DNA from: Ryuthela nishihirai
Lineage: Eukaryota > Arthropoda > Arachnida > Araneae > Heptathelidae
Reading direction: 5' to 3'
Length of the DNA: 64,000 nucleotides
Assembly (NCBI GenBank): GCA_038380435.1
Contig: JAWZYU010000034.1
Location: forward strand, 18,579,404-18,643,403
The position numbers and the translations under genes are program-made. Positions 21,850 through 35,400 of the stretch are shown here, in pieces; the first letter of the stretch is position 1, and each line of letters opens with the position of its first letter. The notes under the pieces are model-generated. The model was given only the letters and a program-made list of their open reading frames with translations. It was not told the DNA's origin and did no database searches.

Positions 21850-23427
21850 CGGGAATGAAGAGACAAAAAATTAGCATTCTTGCATATGAGCATCTAAAGC
21901 ACAGAGAATATCATTCCATCTTTTCTTTAAGTGGTTTCACAGTATATGTGTAGCCCTGGGCATTGGTCAATAAATAGCTTGAGGTTTAATAGTTACTGTG
22001 TGTGTTTTGTACTATCCCGCAATGCAGGCTAAGTCGCAAATCGAACCAGCAAATCTCATTTTATGCCAATCTATTGGCCTATGAAAGATCAACAGATCGG
22101 GGAGAGGTTTCGTTAAGTAGGAAGACAGCGTTTTATTCTGCTCTGTTTCTTTCAAATTAAGCTTTTTGAGGAGTCTAGGGTCAGAGAAGTTTTCTCTTCC
22201 CAAGTGATAGAAGCGGGCCTTATGCGCGGCCGCTATTTATACTTGTCATTAATGCTGCACCTGAGATGAGGAGGGAGAAGCGAGTTAAGGAGGGGGGGGA
22301 GGGGGAAATGGAGCACACGAGGTAAGATAAGGAGCAGCAAAATACGGAGCAGAAATTCACTAGCTCCGTGAAGAAAAAAAAAAGGGGAGTGGGGGAGACG
22401 GTCACGGTCACGTGCAATGCAACAAGAAACATTTATCGTAGTAATTAATGGAAAGACAAAATAGCTCGCATAACAGAACGGTAGGTGGCGTAATTACTGC
22501 GAGACACGAAAAGAAGTAGCTCTGAAAGAACTCGCTTTATTCGCTTTTTTTTAAATATTATGCGACAATCTCATTTAGCACTCTTAGGCTGAAAAATATT
22601 TGTACAGTTATTTAAAAATTTGTTAATTTTTTTTTTCAAAACTGAATAGCTTTATTATTCGGAAGCTAGAAAATAAATGACCTGAAAGTGAAATGTTGGC
22701 AGAGGAAGGGGACGGATTCCACGTGGGGATAAGTTTCTCCTTTTTTAAATTGCCAAATATTGCAGGGATGCCGCATACTCTGATCGAAATCAATATTAGT
22801 TCCATTTTTTTTCCTTGGAAGAAAAAATGTAAAACTTCTTGTTTTACTTTTTAAGATGAGGAGAAAATTCATGTTTTCCAAGGTGTCAAGAGAATTTTGT
22901 ATTTTAACTCCATTTAAATCAGAAATGAAACACAGTAACTTCTTTAAAATCCGGGATTTTTCACTCCGAAATTTTTTTTAAAATAATACACATTTTACGA
23001 AGAAACAAAATCGTTATTTTACGATCATGGAAATATTAAAAAATACTCCGGTACCATCAGATTTGCCTTTAAGAATTTTCCACTTTTATCACTATGAAAT
23101 ATTGTCGCTTTAGAAGGTAAACAATTATCGTCGGCCATTACAAAATATTAAATGCTATTTTGTTGCAAAATTTCTACCTTTTTCTAAACAATAGACGATT
23201 CACATCAAAGCGGCAAAGAGAACACAAAAGAGAAATCACGTCACATTTAATTCATTAAAAAACTGAATTTATTGTAAAAAATTCTAAAATGCAGAAAAGA
23301 GGAAAAAACGTAAGCAGGAATACAAATATCGGATTGACAACGTTATACGACATAAAGGCGCAAAAAGAATAATTATTGAATTATATTATTATTACTGGGT
23401 ATACATCACCAAAGTTTTGGCGCCAAA
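21850..23427. other. Unassigned DNA with purine-rich patches
   Basis: No gene recognised in 1.6 kb. There is a G/A-rich tract near 22264-22310 with G runs, then AT-rich DNA up to the satellite. Frames of 60-70 codons on the minus strand are unsupported. Confidence 0.4.
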
Positions 23428-26400
23428 CTTTTATCCATTGATAACTTTTCCCAACGATAACTTACTACTCCATTCATAACTGTCTCCTCTCAGTCGATAA
23501 TTTACTACTCCATTCATAACTTTCTCCTCTCAGTCGATAACTTACTCCTGCATCTGTAACTTTCTCCACTCCGTCGATAACTTACTCCTCCATCTGTAAC
23601 TTTCTCCACTCCGTCGATAACTTACTCCTCCATCTATAAATTTCTCTTCTACGTCGATAACTTACTCCTCTATCTGTAACTTTCTCCACTCCGTCGATAA
23701 CTTACTCCTCCATCTATAACTTTCTCTTCTACGTCGAAAATTTACTCCTCTATCTGTAACTTTCTCCTCTCCGTCAATAACTTACTGCCTCCATTCATAA
23801 CTTTCTCCACTCCGTCGATGACTTACTCCTCCATCTGTTACTTTCTCCACTCCGTCGATAACTTACTCCTCCATCTATAACTTTCTCTTCTACGTCGATA
23901 ACTTACTCCTCTATCTGTAACTTTCTCCACTCCGTCGATAACTTACTCCACCATCTGTTACTTTCTCCACTCCGTCGATAACTTACTCCTCCATTTATAA
24001 CTTTCCCTTCTACGTCGAAAACTTACTCCTCTATCTGTAACTTTTTCATCTCCGTCAATAACTTACTGCCTCCATTCATAACTTTCTCCACTCCGTCGAT
24101 AACTTACTCCTCCATCTGTAACTTTCTCCACTCCGTCGATAACTTACTCCTCCACCTATAACTTTCTCTTCTACGTCAATAACTTACTCCTCTATCTGTA
24201 ACTTTCTCCACTCCGTCGATAACTTACTCCTCCATCTATAACTTTCTCTTCTACGTCGATAACTTACTCCTCCATCTATAACTTTCTCTTCTACATCGAT
24301 AACTTACTCCTCCATCTATAACTTTCTCTTCTACGTCAATAACTTACTCCTCTATCTGTAACTTTCTCCACTCCGTCGATAACTTACTCCTCCATCTATA
24401 ACTTTCTCTTCTACGTCGATAACATACTCCTCTATCTGTAACTTTCTCCACTCCGCCGATAACTTACTCCTACATCTGTTACTTTCTCCACTCCGTCGAT
24501 AACTTACTCCTCCATCTATAACTTTCTCTTCTACGTCGAAAACTTACTCCTCTATCTGTAACTTTCTCCTCTCGGTCAATAACTTACTGCTTCCATTCAT
24601 AACTTTCTCCACTCCGTCGATAACTTACTCCTCCATCTGTAACTTTCTCCACTCCGTCGATAACTTACTCCTTCATCTATAGCTTTCTCTTCTACGTCGA
24701 TAACTTACTCCTTCATCTATAGCTTTCTCTTCTACGTCGATAACTTACTCCTCTATCTGTAACTTTCTCCACTCCGTCGATAACTTACTCCTCCATCTCT
24801 TACTTTCTCCACTCCGTCGATAACTTACTCCTCCATCTATAACTTTCTCTTCTACGTCGAAAACTTACTCCTCTATCTGTAACTTTCTCCTCTCCGTCAA
24901 TAACTTACTGCTTCCATTCATAACTTTCTCCACTCCGTCGATAACTTACTCCTCCATCTGTAACTTTCTCCACTCCGTCGATAACTTACTCCTTCATCTA
25001 TAGCTTTCTCTTCTACGTCGATAACTTACTCCTCTATCTGTAACTTTCTCCACTCCGTCGATAACTTACTCCTCCATTTGTAACTTTCTCCACTCCGTCG
25101 ATAACTTACTCCTCCATCCGTAACTATCACCTCTCCGTCGATAACTTACTCCTCCATCCGTAACTTTCTCCACTCCGTCGATAACTTACTACTTCATCCT
25201 TTTCTTCGATAAATTACTACCCCATTCACAACTTTAACCTCTCCGTCGATAACTTACTGCCTCCATTCATAATTTTCTCCTCTCCATCGATAATTTACTA
25301 CTCCATTAATAACCTTCTCCTTTCCGTCAATAACTTACTTCTTCCATTCATAACTTTCTCCTCTCCGGCGATAACTTACTCCTCCATCCGTAACTTTCTC
25401 CTCTCCATCGATAACTTACTCCTCCATCCGTAACTTTCTCCTCTCCGTCGATAACTTACTCCTCCATCCGTAACTTTCTCCTCTCTGTCGATAACTTACT
25501 CCTCCATCCGTAACTTTCTCCTCTCCGTCGATAACTTACTACTCCATTCTTTCCTTCGATAACTTACTAACCCATTCATAACTTTCATCTCTCCGTCGAT
25601 AACTTACTGCCTCCAGTCATAATATTCTCCTCTCTCTCGATAACTTACAACTCCATATATGCCTTTCTCCTCTCCGTCAATAACTTACTACTCCGTCCAT
25701 AACTTTTTCCTCTCCATCGATAGCTTACTGACTCCATTTATAACTTTCTAATCTCCGTCAATAACTTACTGCCTCCATTCATAACTTTCTCTTCTCCGTC
25801 GATAACTTACTCCTCTATCCGAAACTTTCTCCTCTCCATCAATAACTTACTGCCTCCATTTATAACTTTCTCCTCTCCATCGATAACTTACTCCTCCCTT
25901 CATAACATTCTCCTCTCCGTCGATAACTTACTCCTCCATCCGTAACTTTCTCCTCTCCATCGATAACTTACTCCTTCATCCGTAACACTCTCCTCTCCTT
26001 CGATAACTTACTCCTCCATCCGTAACTTTCTCCTCTCTGCCGATAACTTACTCCTCCATCCGTAACTTTCTCCTCTCTGCCGATAACTTACTCCTCCATT
26101 CTTTCCTTCGATAATTTACTACCCGATTCATAACTTTCACCTCTCCGTCGATAACTTACTGCCTCCATTCATAACATTCTGCTCTCTCTCGATAACTTAT
26201 AACTCCACATGTCTTTCTCCTCTCCGTCAATGACTTACTACTCCATCCATAACTTTTTCCTCTCCATCGATAGCTTACTGCCTCCATTCATAACTTTCTC
26301 CTCTCCGTCGATAACTTACTCCTCTATCCGAAACTTTCTCCTCTCTGTCGATAACTTACTACTCCATTCTTTCCTTCGATAACTTACTACCCCATTCATA

Positions 26401-29400
26401 ACTTTCACCTCTCCGTCTATAACTTACTGCCCCCATTCATAATATTCTGCTCACTCCATAACTTTTTCCTCTCCATCGATAGCTTACTGCCTCCATTCAT
26501 AACTTTCTCCTCTCCGTCGATAACTTACTCCTCTATCCGAAACTTTCTCCTCTCTGTCGATAACTTACTACTCCATTCTTTCCTTCGATAACTTACTACC
26601 CCATTCATAACTTTCACCTCTCCGTCGATAACTTACTGCCTCCATTCAAAACTTTCTCCTATCTCTCGATAACTTACAACTCCATACATGTCTTTCTTCT
26701 CTCCGTCAATAACTTACTACTCCAGTCATAACTTTCTCCTCTCCATCGATAACTTACTGCCTCCATTCTTTTCTTCGATAACTTTCTACCCCATTCATAA
26801 CTTTCATCTCTCCGTCGATAACTTACTGCCTCCATTCATAACTTTTTCCTCTCCATCGATAACTTACTACTCCATTTATAACTTTCTAATCTCCGTCAAT
26901 AACTTGCTACTCCATCCATAACTTTTTCCTCTCCATCGCTAGCTTACTACTCCGTTTATAACTGTCTATTCTCCGTCAATAACTTAATTTCTCCATTCAC
27001 AACTTTCTCCTCTCCGTCGATAACTTATTCCTCTATCCGAAACTTTCTCTTCTCCATCGATAACTTACTGCCTCCATACATGTCTTTCTCCTCTCCATCA
27101 ATAACTTACTACTCCATCCATAACTTTCTTCTCTGATTCGATAAATTACTGCCTCCATCCATAACTTTCTCCTCTCTCTCGATAACTTACTGCCTCCATT
27201 CTTTTCTTCGATAACTTTCTACCCCATGTATAACTTTCACCTCTCCGTCGATAATTACTGCCACCATTCATAACTTTTTCCTCTCCATCGATAACTTACT
27301 ACTCCATTTATAACTTTCTAATCTCCGTCAATAACTTACTACTCCATTTATAACTTTCTAATCTCCGTCAATAACTTACTACTCCATTTATAACTTTCTA
27401 ATCTCCGTCAATAACTTACTATTCCATTTATAACTTTCTAATCTCCGTCAATAACTTACTACTCCATCCATAACTTTCTTATATCATTCGATAAATTAGT
27501 GCCTCCATCCAAAATTTCTCCTCTCCATCGATAACTTATTGCACCATACATGTCTTTCTCCTCTCCGTCGATAACTTACATCCTCCATAACTTTCTCCTC
27601 TCCGTCGATAACTTACTGCCTCCATTCATAACTTTATCCTCTTCGAAAACTTACTGCATCTATCCATAACTTTCTCCTCTCTGTCTATAAATTACTGCTC
27701 CGTCCATAACTTTCTCCTCTCTGTCGATAACTTACATCCTCCATAACTTTCTCCTCTCCGTCGATAACTTACTGCCTCCATTCATAACTTTATCCTCTTC
27801 TTCGAAAACTTACTGCATCTATCCATAACTTTCTCCTCTCTGCCTATAAATTACTGCTCCGTCCATAACTTTCTCCTCTCTGTCAATAGCTTACTCCTCA
27901 TCCTCTCCGTCGATTAACTTACTACTCCATCCTCTCTGTCGATTAACTTACTACTCCATCCTCCCCGTCGATTAACTTACTACTCCATCCTCTCCGTCGA
28001 TTAACTTACTACTAAATCCTCTCCGTCCATTAACTTACTACTCCATCCTCTCCGTCGATGACTATCTGCTCCATCCATAACTTTCTCCTCTCCGTCGATA
28101 ACTTACTATTTCATTCATTACTTTCTTCTCTCCATCAATAACTTAGTGCCTCAATCCACAACTTTCTCCTTTCCGTCTATAACTTACTGCTTCGATTCAG
28201 AATTTTCTCCTCTCCGTCGCTAACTTCCTGCATTCATAACTTTCTCCTCTCCGTCAATAACTTACTGCTCCATCCATAACTTTCTGCTCTCCATCGATAA
28301 CTTAATGCCTCCATTCATAACTTTCTCCTCTCCATCGATAACTTACTACCTCCATTCATAACTTTCTCCTCTATATCGATAACTTACTGCTTCCATTCAT
28401 AACTTTCTCCTCTCCTTTGATAACTTACTGCATTTATCTCCTCTCTGTCAATAATTTACTCCTCCATCCATATTTTTCTCCTCTCCGTCAATAACTTACT
28501 ACTCTATCCTATCCGTCGATAACTTACTAATCCATTCATAACTTTCTCCTCTCCGTCAGTAACTTACTGCGTCCATCCATAACTTTCTCCTCTCCGTCGT
28601 TAATTTACTATTTCATTCATTACTTTCTCTCTCCATCAATAACTTAGTGCCTCAATCCACAACTTTCTCCTTTCCGTCTATAACTTACTGCTTCGATTCA
28701 GAATTTTCTCCTCTCCGTCGCTAACTTCCTGCATTCATAACTTTCTCCTCTCCGTCAATAACTTACTGTTCAATCCATAACTTTCTCCTCTCCATAGATA
28801 AATTACTACTCTATCCTCTCCGTCGATAACTGACTAATCCACTCATAACTTAATCCTCTCCGTCAATAACGTACTACTCAATCCATAACTTTCTCCTCTC
28901 CGTAGATAACTTACTACTCTATCCTTTCCGTCGATAACTTACTGCTCAATCCATAACTTTCTCCTCTCCGTAGATAACTTACTACTCTATCCTCTCCGTC
29001 GATAACTTACTAATCCATTCATAATTTTCTCCTCTCCGTCAATAACTTACTGCTCAATTCATAACTTTCTCCTCTCCGTAGATAACTTACTACTCTATCC
29101 TCTCCGTCGATAACTTACTAATCCATTCATAACTTTCTCCTCTCCGTCAATAACTTACTGCTCAATCCATAACTTTCTCCTCTCCGTAGATAACTTACTA
29201 CTCTATCCTCTCCGTCGATAACTTACTAATCCATTCATAACTTTCTCCTCTCCGTCAATAACTTACTGCTCAATCCATAACTTTCTCCTCTCTGTAGATA
29301 ACTTACTACTCTATCCTATGCGTCAATAACTTACTGCTCAATCCATAACTTTCTCCTCTCCGTAGATAACTTACTACTCTATCCTTTCCGTCGATAACTT

Positions 29401-32400
29401 ACTGCTCAATTCATAACTTTTTCCTCTCCGTAGATAATACTCTATCCTCTCCGTCGATAACTTACTAATCCACTCATAACTTTCTCCTCTCCGTCAGTAA
29501 CTTACTGCCTCCATTCATAACCTCCTCCTCTCCATCGATAACTTACTGCCTCCATTCATAACCTTCTCCTATCCGTCAAAAACTTACTGCTCCATCCATA
29601 ACTTTCTCCTCTCCGTAGATAACTTACTACTCTATCCTCTCCGTCGATAACTTACTAATCCACTCATAACTTTCTCCTCTCCGTCAGTAACTTACTGCCT
29701 CCATTCATAACTTTCTCCTCTCCATCGATAACTTACTGCCTCCATTCATAACTTTCTCCTATCCGTCAATAACTTACTGCTCCATCCATAACTTTCTCCT
29801 CTCCGTCAGTAACTTACTGCCTCCATTCATAACTTTCTCCTCTCCATCGATAACTTATTGCCTCCATTCATAACTTTCTCCTATCCGTCAATAACTTACT
29901 GCTCCATCCATAACTTTCTCCTCTCCGTAGATAACTTACTAGTCTATCCTCTCCGTCGATAACTTACTAATCCATTCTAACTTTCTCCTCTCCGTCGATA
30001 ACTTACTAATCCTTTCATAACTTTCTCCTCTCCGTCAGTAACTTACTGCCTCCATTCATAACTTTCTCCTCTCCATCGATAACTTACTGCCTCCATTCAT
30101 AACTTTCTCCTATCCGTCAATAACTTACTGCTCCATCCATAACTTTCTCCTCTCCGTCAGTAACTTACTGCCTCCATTCATAACTTTCTCCTCTCCATCG
30201 ATAACTTATTGCCTCCATTCATAACTTTCTCCTATCCGTCAATAACTTACTGCTCCATCCATAACTTTCTCCTCTCCGTAGATAACTTACTAGTCTATCC
30301 TCTCCGTCGATAACTTACTAATCCATTCTAACTTTCTCCTCTCCGTCGATAACTTACTAATCCATTCATAACTTTCTCCTCTCCGTCAGTAACTTACTGC
30401 CTCCATTCATAACTTTCTCCTCTCCGTCAATAACTTACTGCTCCATCCATAAATTTTTCATCTCCGTAGATACCTTACTACTCTATCCTATCCGTCGATA
30501 ACTTACTAATCCATTCATAACTTTCTCGTCTCCGTCAGTAATTTAGTGCGTCCATTCATTACTTTCTCCTCTCCATCGATAACTTATTGTCTCCACTCAT
30601 AACTTTCTCCTATCCGTCAATAACTTACTGCTCCATCCATAACTTTCTCCTCTCCGTATATAACTTACTACTCTATCCTTTCCGTCGATAACTTACTGCT
30701 CAATCCATAACTTTCTCCTCTCCGTAGATAACTTACTACTCTATCCTCTCCGTCGATAACTTACTAATCCATTCATAACTTTCTCCTCTCCGTCAGTAAC
30801 TTACTGCCTCCAGTCATAACTTTCTCCTATCCGTCAATAACTTAATGCTCCATCCATAACTTTCTCCTCTCCGTAGATAACTTACTACTCTATCATCTCC
30901 GTCGTAACTTACTAATCCATTCTAACTTTCTCCTCTCCGTCGATAACTTACTAATAAATTCATAACTTTCTCCTCTCCGTCAGTAACTTACTGCCTCCAT
31001 TCATAACTTTCTCCTCTCCATCGATAACTTACTGCCTTCACTCATAACTTTCTCCTATCCGTCAATAACTTACTGCTCCATCCATAACTTTCTCCTCTCC
31101 GTAGATAAATTACTACTCTATCCTCTCCGTCGATAACTTACTAATCCATTCATAACTTTCTCCTCTCCGTCAGTAACTTACTGCCTCCATTCATAACTTT
31201 CTCCTCTCCATCGATAACTTACTGCCTCCATTCATAACTTTCTTCTATCCGTCAATAACATACTGCTCCATCCATAACTTTCTCCTCTCCGTCGATAACT
31301 TACTAATCCATTCATAACTTTCTCCTCTCCGTCAGTAACTTACTGCCTCCATTCATAACTTTCTCCTCTCCGTCAATAACTTACTGCTCCATCCATAAAT
31401 TTTTCATCTCCGTAGATACCTTACTACTCTATCCTATCCGTCGATAACTTACTAATCCATTCATAACTTTCTCGTCTCCGTCAGTAACTTACTGCGTCCA
31501 TTCATTACTTTCTCCTCTCCATCGATAACTTACTGTCTCCACTCATAACTTTCTCCTATCCGTCAATAACTTACTGCTCCATCCATAACTTTCTCCTCTC
31601 CGTAGATAACTTACTACTCTATCCTCTCCGTCGATAACTTACTAATCCATTCATAACTTTCTCCTCTCCGTCAGTAACTTACTGCCTCCAGTCATAACTT
31701 TCTCCTATCCGTCAATAACTTAATGCTCCATCCATAACTTTCTCCTCTCCGTAGATAACTTACTACTCTATCATCTCCGTCGAAAACTTACTACTCCATT
31801 CTAACTTTCTCCTCTCCGTCGATAACTTACTAATAAATTCATAACTTTCTCCTCTCCGTCAGTAACTTACTGCCTCCATTCATAACTTTCTCCTCTCCAT
31901 CGATAACTTACTGCCTTCACTCATAACTTTCTCCTATCCGTCAATAACTTACTGCTCCATCCATAACTTTCTCCTCTCCGTAGATAAATTACTACTCTAT
32001 CCTCTTCGTCGATAACTTACTAATCCATTCATAACTTTCTCCTCTCCGTCAGTAACTTACTGCCTCCATTCATAACCTCCTCCTCTCCATCGATAACTTA
32101 CTGCCTCCATTCATAACCTTCTCCTATCCGTCAAAAACTTACTGCTCCATCCATAACTTTCTCCTCTCCGTAGATAACTTACTACTCTATCCTCTCCGTC
32201 GATAACTTACTAATCCACTCATAACTTTCTCCTCTCCGTCAGTAACTTACTGCCTCCATTCATAACTTTCTCCTCTCCATCGATAACTTATTGCCTCCAT
32301 TCATAGCTTTCTCCTATCCGTCAATAACTTACTGCTCCATCCATAACTTTCTCCTCTCCGTAGATAACTTACTAGTCTATCCTCTCCGTCGATAACTTAC

Positions 32401-35400
32401 TAATCCATTCTAACTTTCTCCTCTCCGTCGATAACTTACTAATCCATTCATAACTTTCTCCTCTCCGTCAGTAACTTACTGCCTCCATTCATAACTTTCT
32501 CCTCTCCATCGATAACTTACTGCCTCCATTCATAACTTTCTCCTATCCGTCAATAACTTACTGCTCCATCCATAACTTTCTCATCTCCGTAGAGAACTTA
32601 CTAGTCTATCCTTTCCGTCGATAACTTACTAATCCATTCTAACTTTCTCCTCTCCGTCGATAACTTACTAATCCATTCATAACTTTCTCCTCTCCGTCAG
32701 TAACTTACTGCCTCCATTCATAACTTTCTCCTCTCCGTCAATAACTTACTGCTCCATCCATAAATTTTTCATCTCCGTAGATACCTTACTACTCTATCCT
32801 ATCCGTCGATAACTTACTAATCCATTCATAACTTTCTCGTCTCCGTCAGTAATTTAGTGCGCCCATTCATTACTTTCTCCTCTCCATCGATAACTTACTG
32901 TCTCCACTCATAAATTTTTACCTATCCGTCAATAACTTACTGCTCCATCCATAACTTTCTCCTCTCCGTATATAACTTACTACTCTATCCTTTCCGTCGA
33001 TAACTTACTGCTCAATCCATAACTTTCTCCTCTCCGTAGATAACTTACTACTCTATCCTCTCCGTCGATAACTTACTAATCCATTCATAACTTTCTCCTC
33101 TCCGTCAGTAACTTACTGCCTGCAGTCATAACTTTCTCCTATCCGTCAATAACTTAATGCTCCATCCATAACTTTCTCCTCTCCGTAGATAACTTACTAC
33201 TCTATCATCTCCGTCGTAACTTACTAATCCATTCTAACTTTCTCCTCTCCGTCGATAACTTACTAATAAATTCATAACTTTCTCCTCTCCGTCAGTAACT
33301 TACTGCCTCCATTCATAACTTTCTCCTCTCCATCGATAACTTACTGCCTTCACTCATAACTTTCTCCTATCCGTCAATAAATTACTGCTCCATCCATAAC
33401 TTTCTCCTCTCCGTAGATAAATTACTACTCTATCCTCTCCGTCGATAACTTACTAATCCATTCATAACTTTCTCCTCTCCGTCAGTAACTTACTGCCTCC
33501 ATTCATAACTTTCTCCTCTCCATCGATAACTTACTGCCTCCATTCATAACTTTCTTCTATCCGTCAATAACATACTGCTCCATCCATAACTTTCTCCTCT
33601 CCGTCGATAACTTACTAATCCATTCATAACTTTCTCCTCTCCGTCAGTAACTTACTGCCTCCATTCATAACTTTCTCCTCTCCGTCAATAACTTACTGCT
33701 CCATCCATAAATTTTTCATCTCCGTAGATACCTTACTACTCTATCCTATCCGTCGATAACTTACTAATCTATTCATAACTTTCTCGTCTCCGTCAGTAAC
33801 TTACTGCGTCCATTCATTACTTTCTCCTCTCCATCGATAACTTACTGTCTCCACTCATAACTTTCTCCTATCCGTCAATAACTTACTGCTCCATCCATAA
33901 CTTTCTCCTCTCCGTAGATAACTTACTACTCTATCCTCTCCGTCGATAACTTACTAATCCATTCATAACTTTCTCCTCTCCGTCAGTAACTTACTGCCTC
34001 CAGTCATAACTTTCTCCTATCCGTCAATAACTTAATGCTCCATCCATAACTTTCTCCTCTCCGTAGATAACTTACTATTCTATCATCTCCGTCGATAACT
34101 TACTAATCCATTCTAACTTTCTCCTCTCCGTCGATAACTTACTAATAAATTCATAACTTTCTCCTCTCCGTCAGTAACTTACTGCCTCCATTCATAACTT
34201 TCTCCTCTCCATCGATAACTTACTGCCTTCACTCATAACTTTCTCCTATCCGTCAATAACTTACTGCTCCATCCATAACTTTCTCCTCTCCGTAGATAAA
34301 TTACTACTCTATCCTCTCCGTCGATAACTTACTAATCCATTCATAACTTTCTCCTCTCCGTCAGTAACTTACTGCCTCCATTCATAACTTTCTCCTCTCC
34401 ATCGATAACTTACTGCCTCCATGCATAACTTCCTTCTATCCGTCAATATCATACTGCTCCATCCATAACTTTCTCCTCTCCGTAGATAAATTACTACTCT
34501 ATCATCTCCGTCGATAACTTACTAATCCATTCTAACTTTCTCCTCTCCGTCGATAACTTACTAATCCATTCATAACTTTCTCCTCTCCGTCAGTAACTTA
34601 CTGCCTCCATTCATAACTTTCTCCTCTCCGTCAATAACTTACTGCTCCATCCATAAATTTTTCCTCTCCGTAGATAACTTACTACTCTATCCTATCCGTC
34701 AATAACTTACTGCTCCATCCATAACTTTCTCCTCTCCGTAGATAACTTACTACTCTATCCTCTCCGTCGATAACTTACTAATTCACACATAACTTTCTCC
34801 TCTCCGTCAGTAACTTACTGCCTCCATTCATAACTTTCTCCTCTCCGTCAATAACTTACTGCTCCATCCATAAATTTTTCCTCTCCGTAGATAACTTACT
34901 ACTCTATCCTATCCGTCGATAACTTACTAATCCATTCATAACTTTCTCCTCTCCGTCAATAACTTACTTCATAATCAATAACTTTCTCCTCTCCGTAGAT
35001 AACTTACTACTCTATCCTTTCCGTCGATAACTTACTATTCCATTCATAACTTTCTCCTCTCCGTCAATAACTTACTGCTCAATCCATAACTTTCTCCTCT
35101 CCGTAGATAACTTACTACTCTATCCTTTCCGTCGATAACTTACTAATCCATTCATAACTTTCTCCTCTCCGTCAGTAACTTACTGCCTCCATTCATAACT
35201 TGCTCCTCTCCGTCAATAACTTACTGCTCCATCCATAAATTTTTCCTCTCCGTAGATAACTTACTACTCTATCCTATCCGTCAATAACTTACTGCTCCAT
35301 CCATAACTTTCTCCTCTCCGTAGATATCTTACTACTGTATCCTCTCCGTCGATAACTTACTAATCCACTCATAACTTTCTCCTCTCCGTCAGTAACTTAC

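Noticed and set aside
26688..26921. Plus-strand 77-codon frame in the satellite
   Set aside because: Chance frame through a local run of units; the 40-bp period puts stops in all frames elsewhere.
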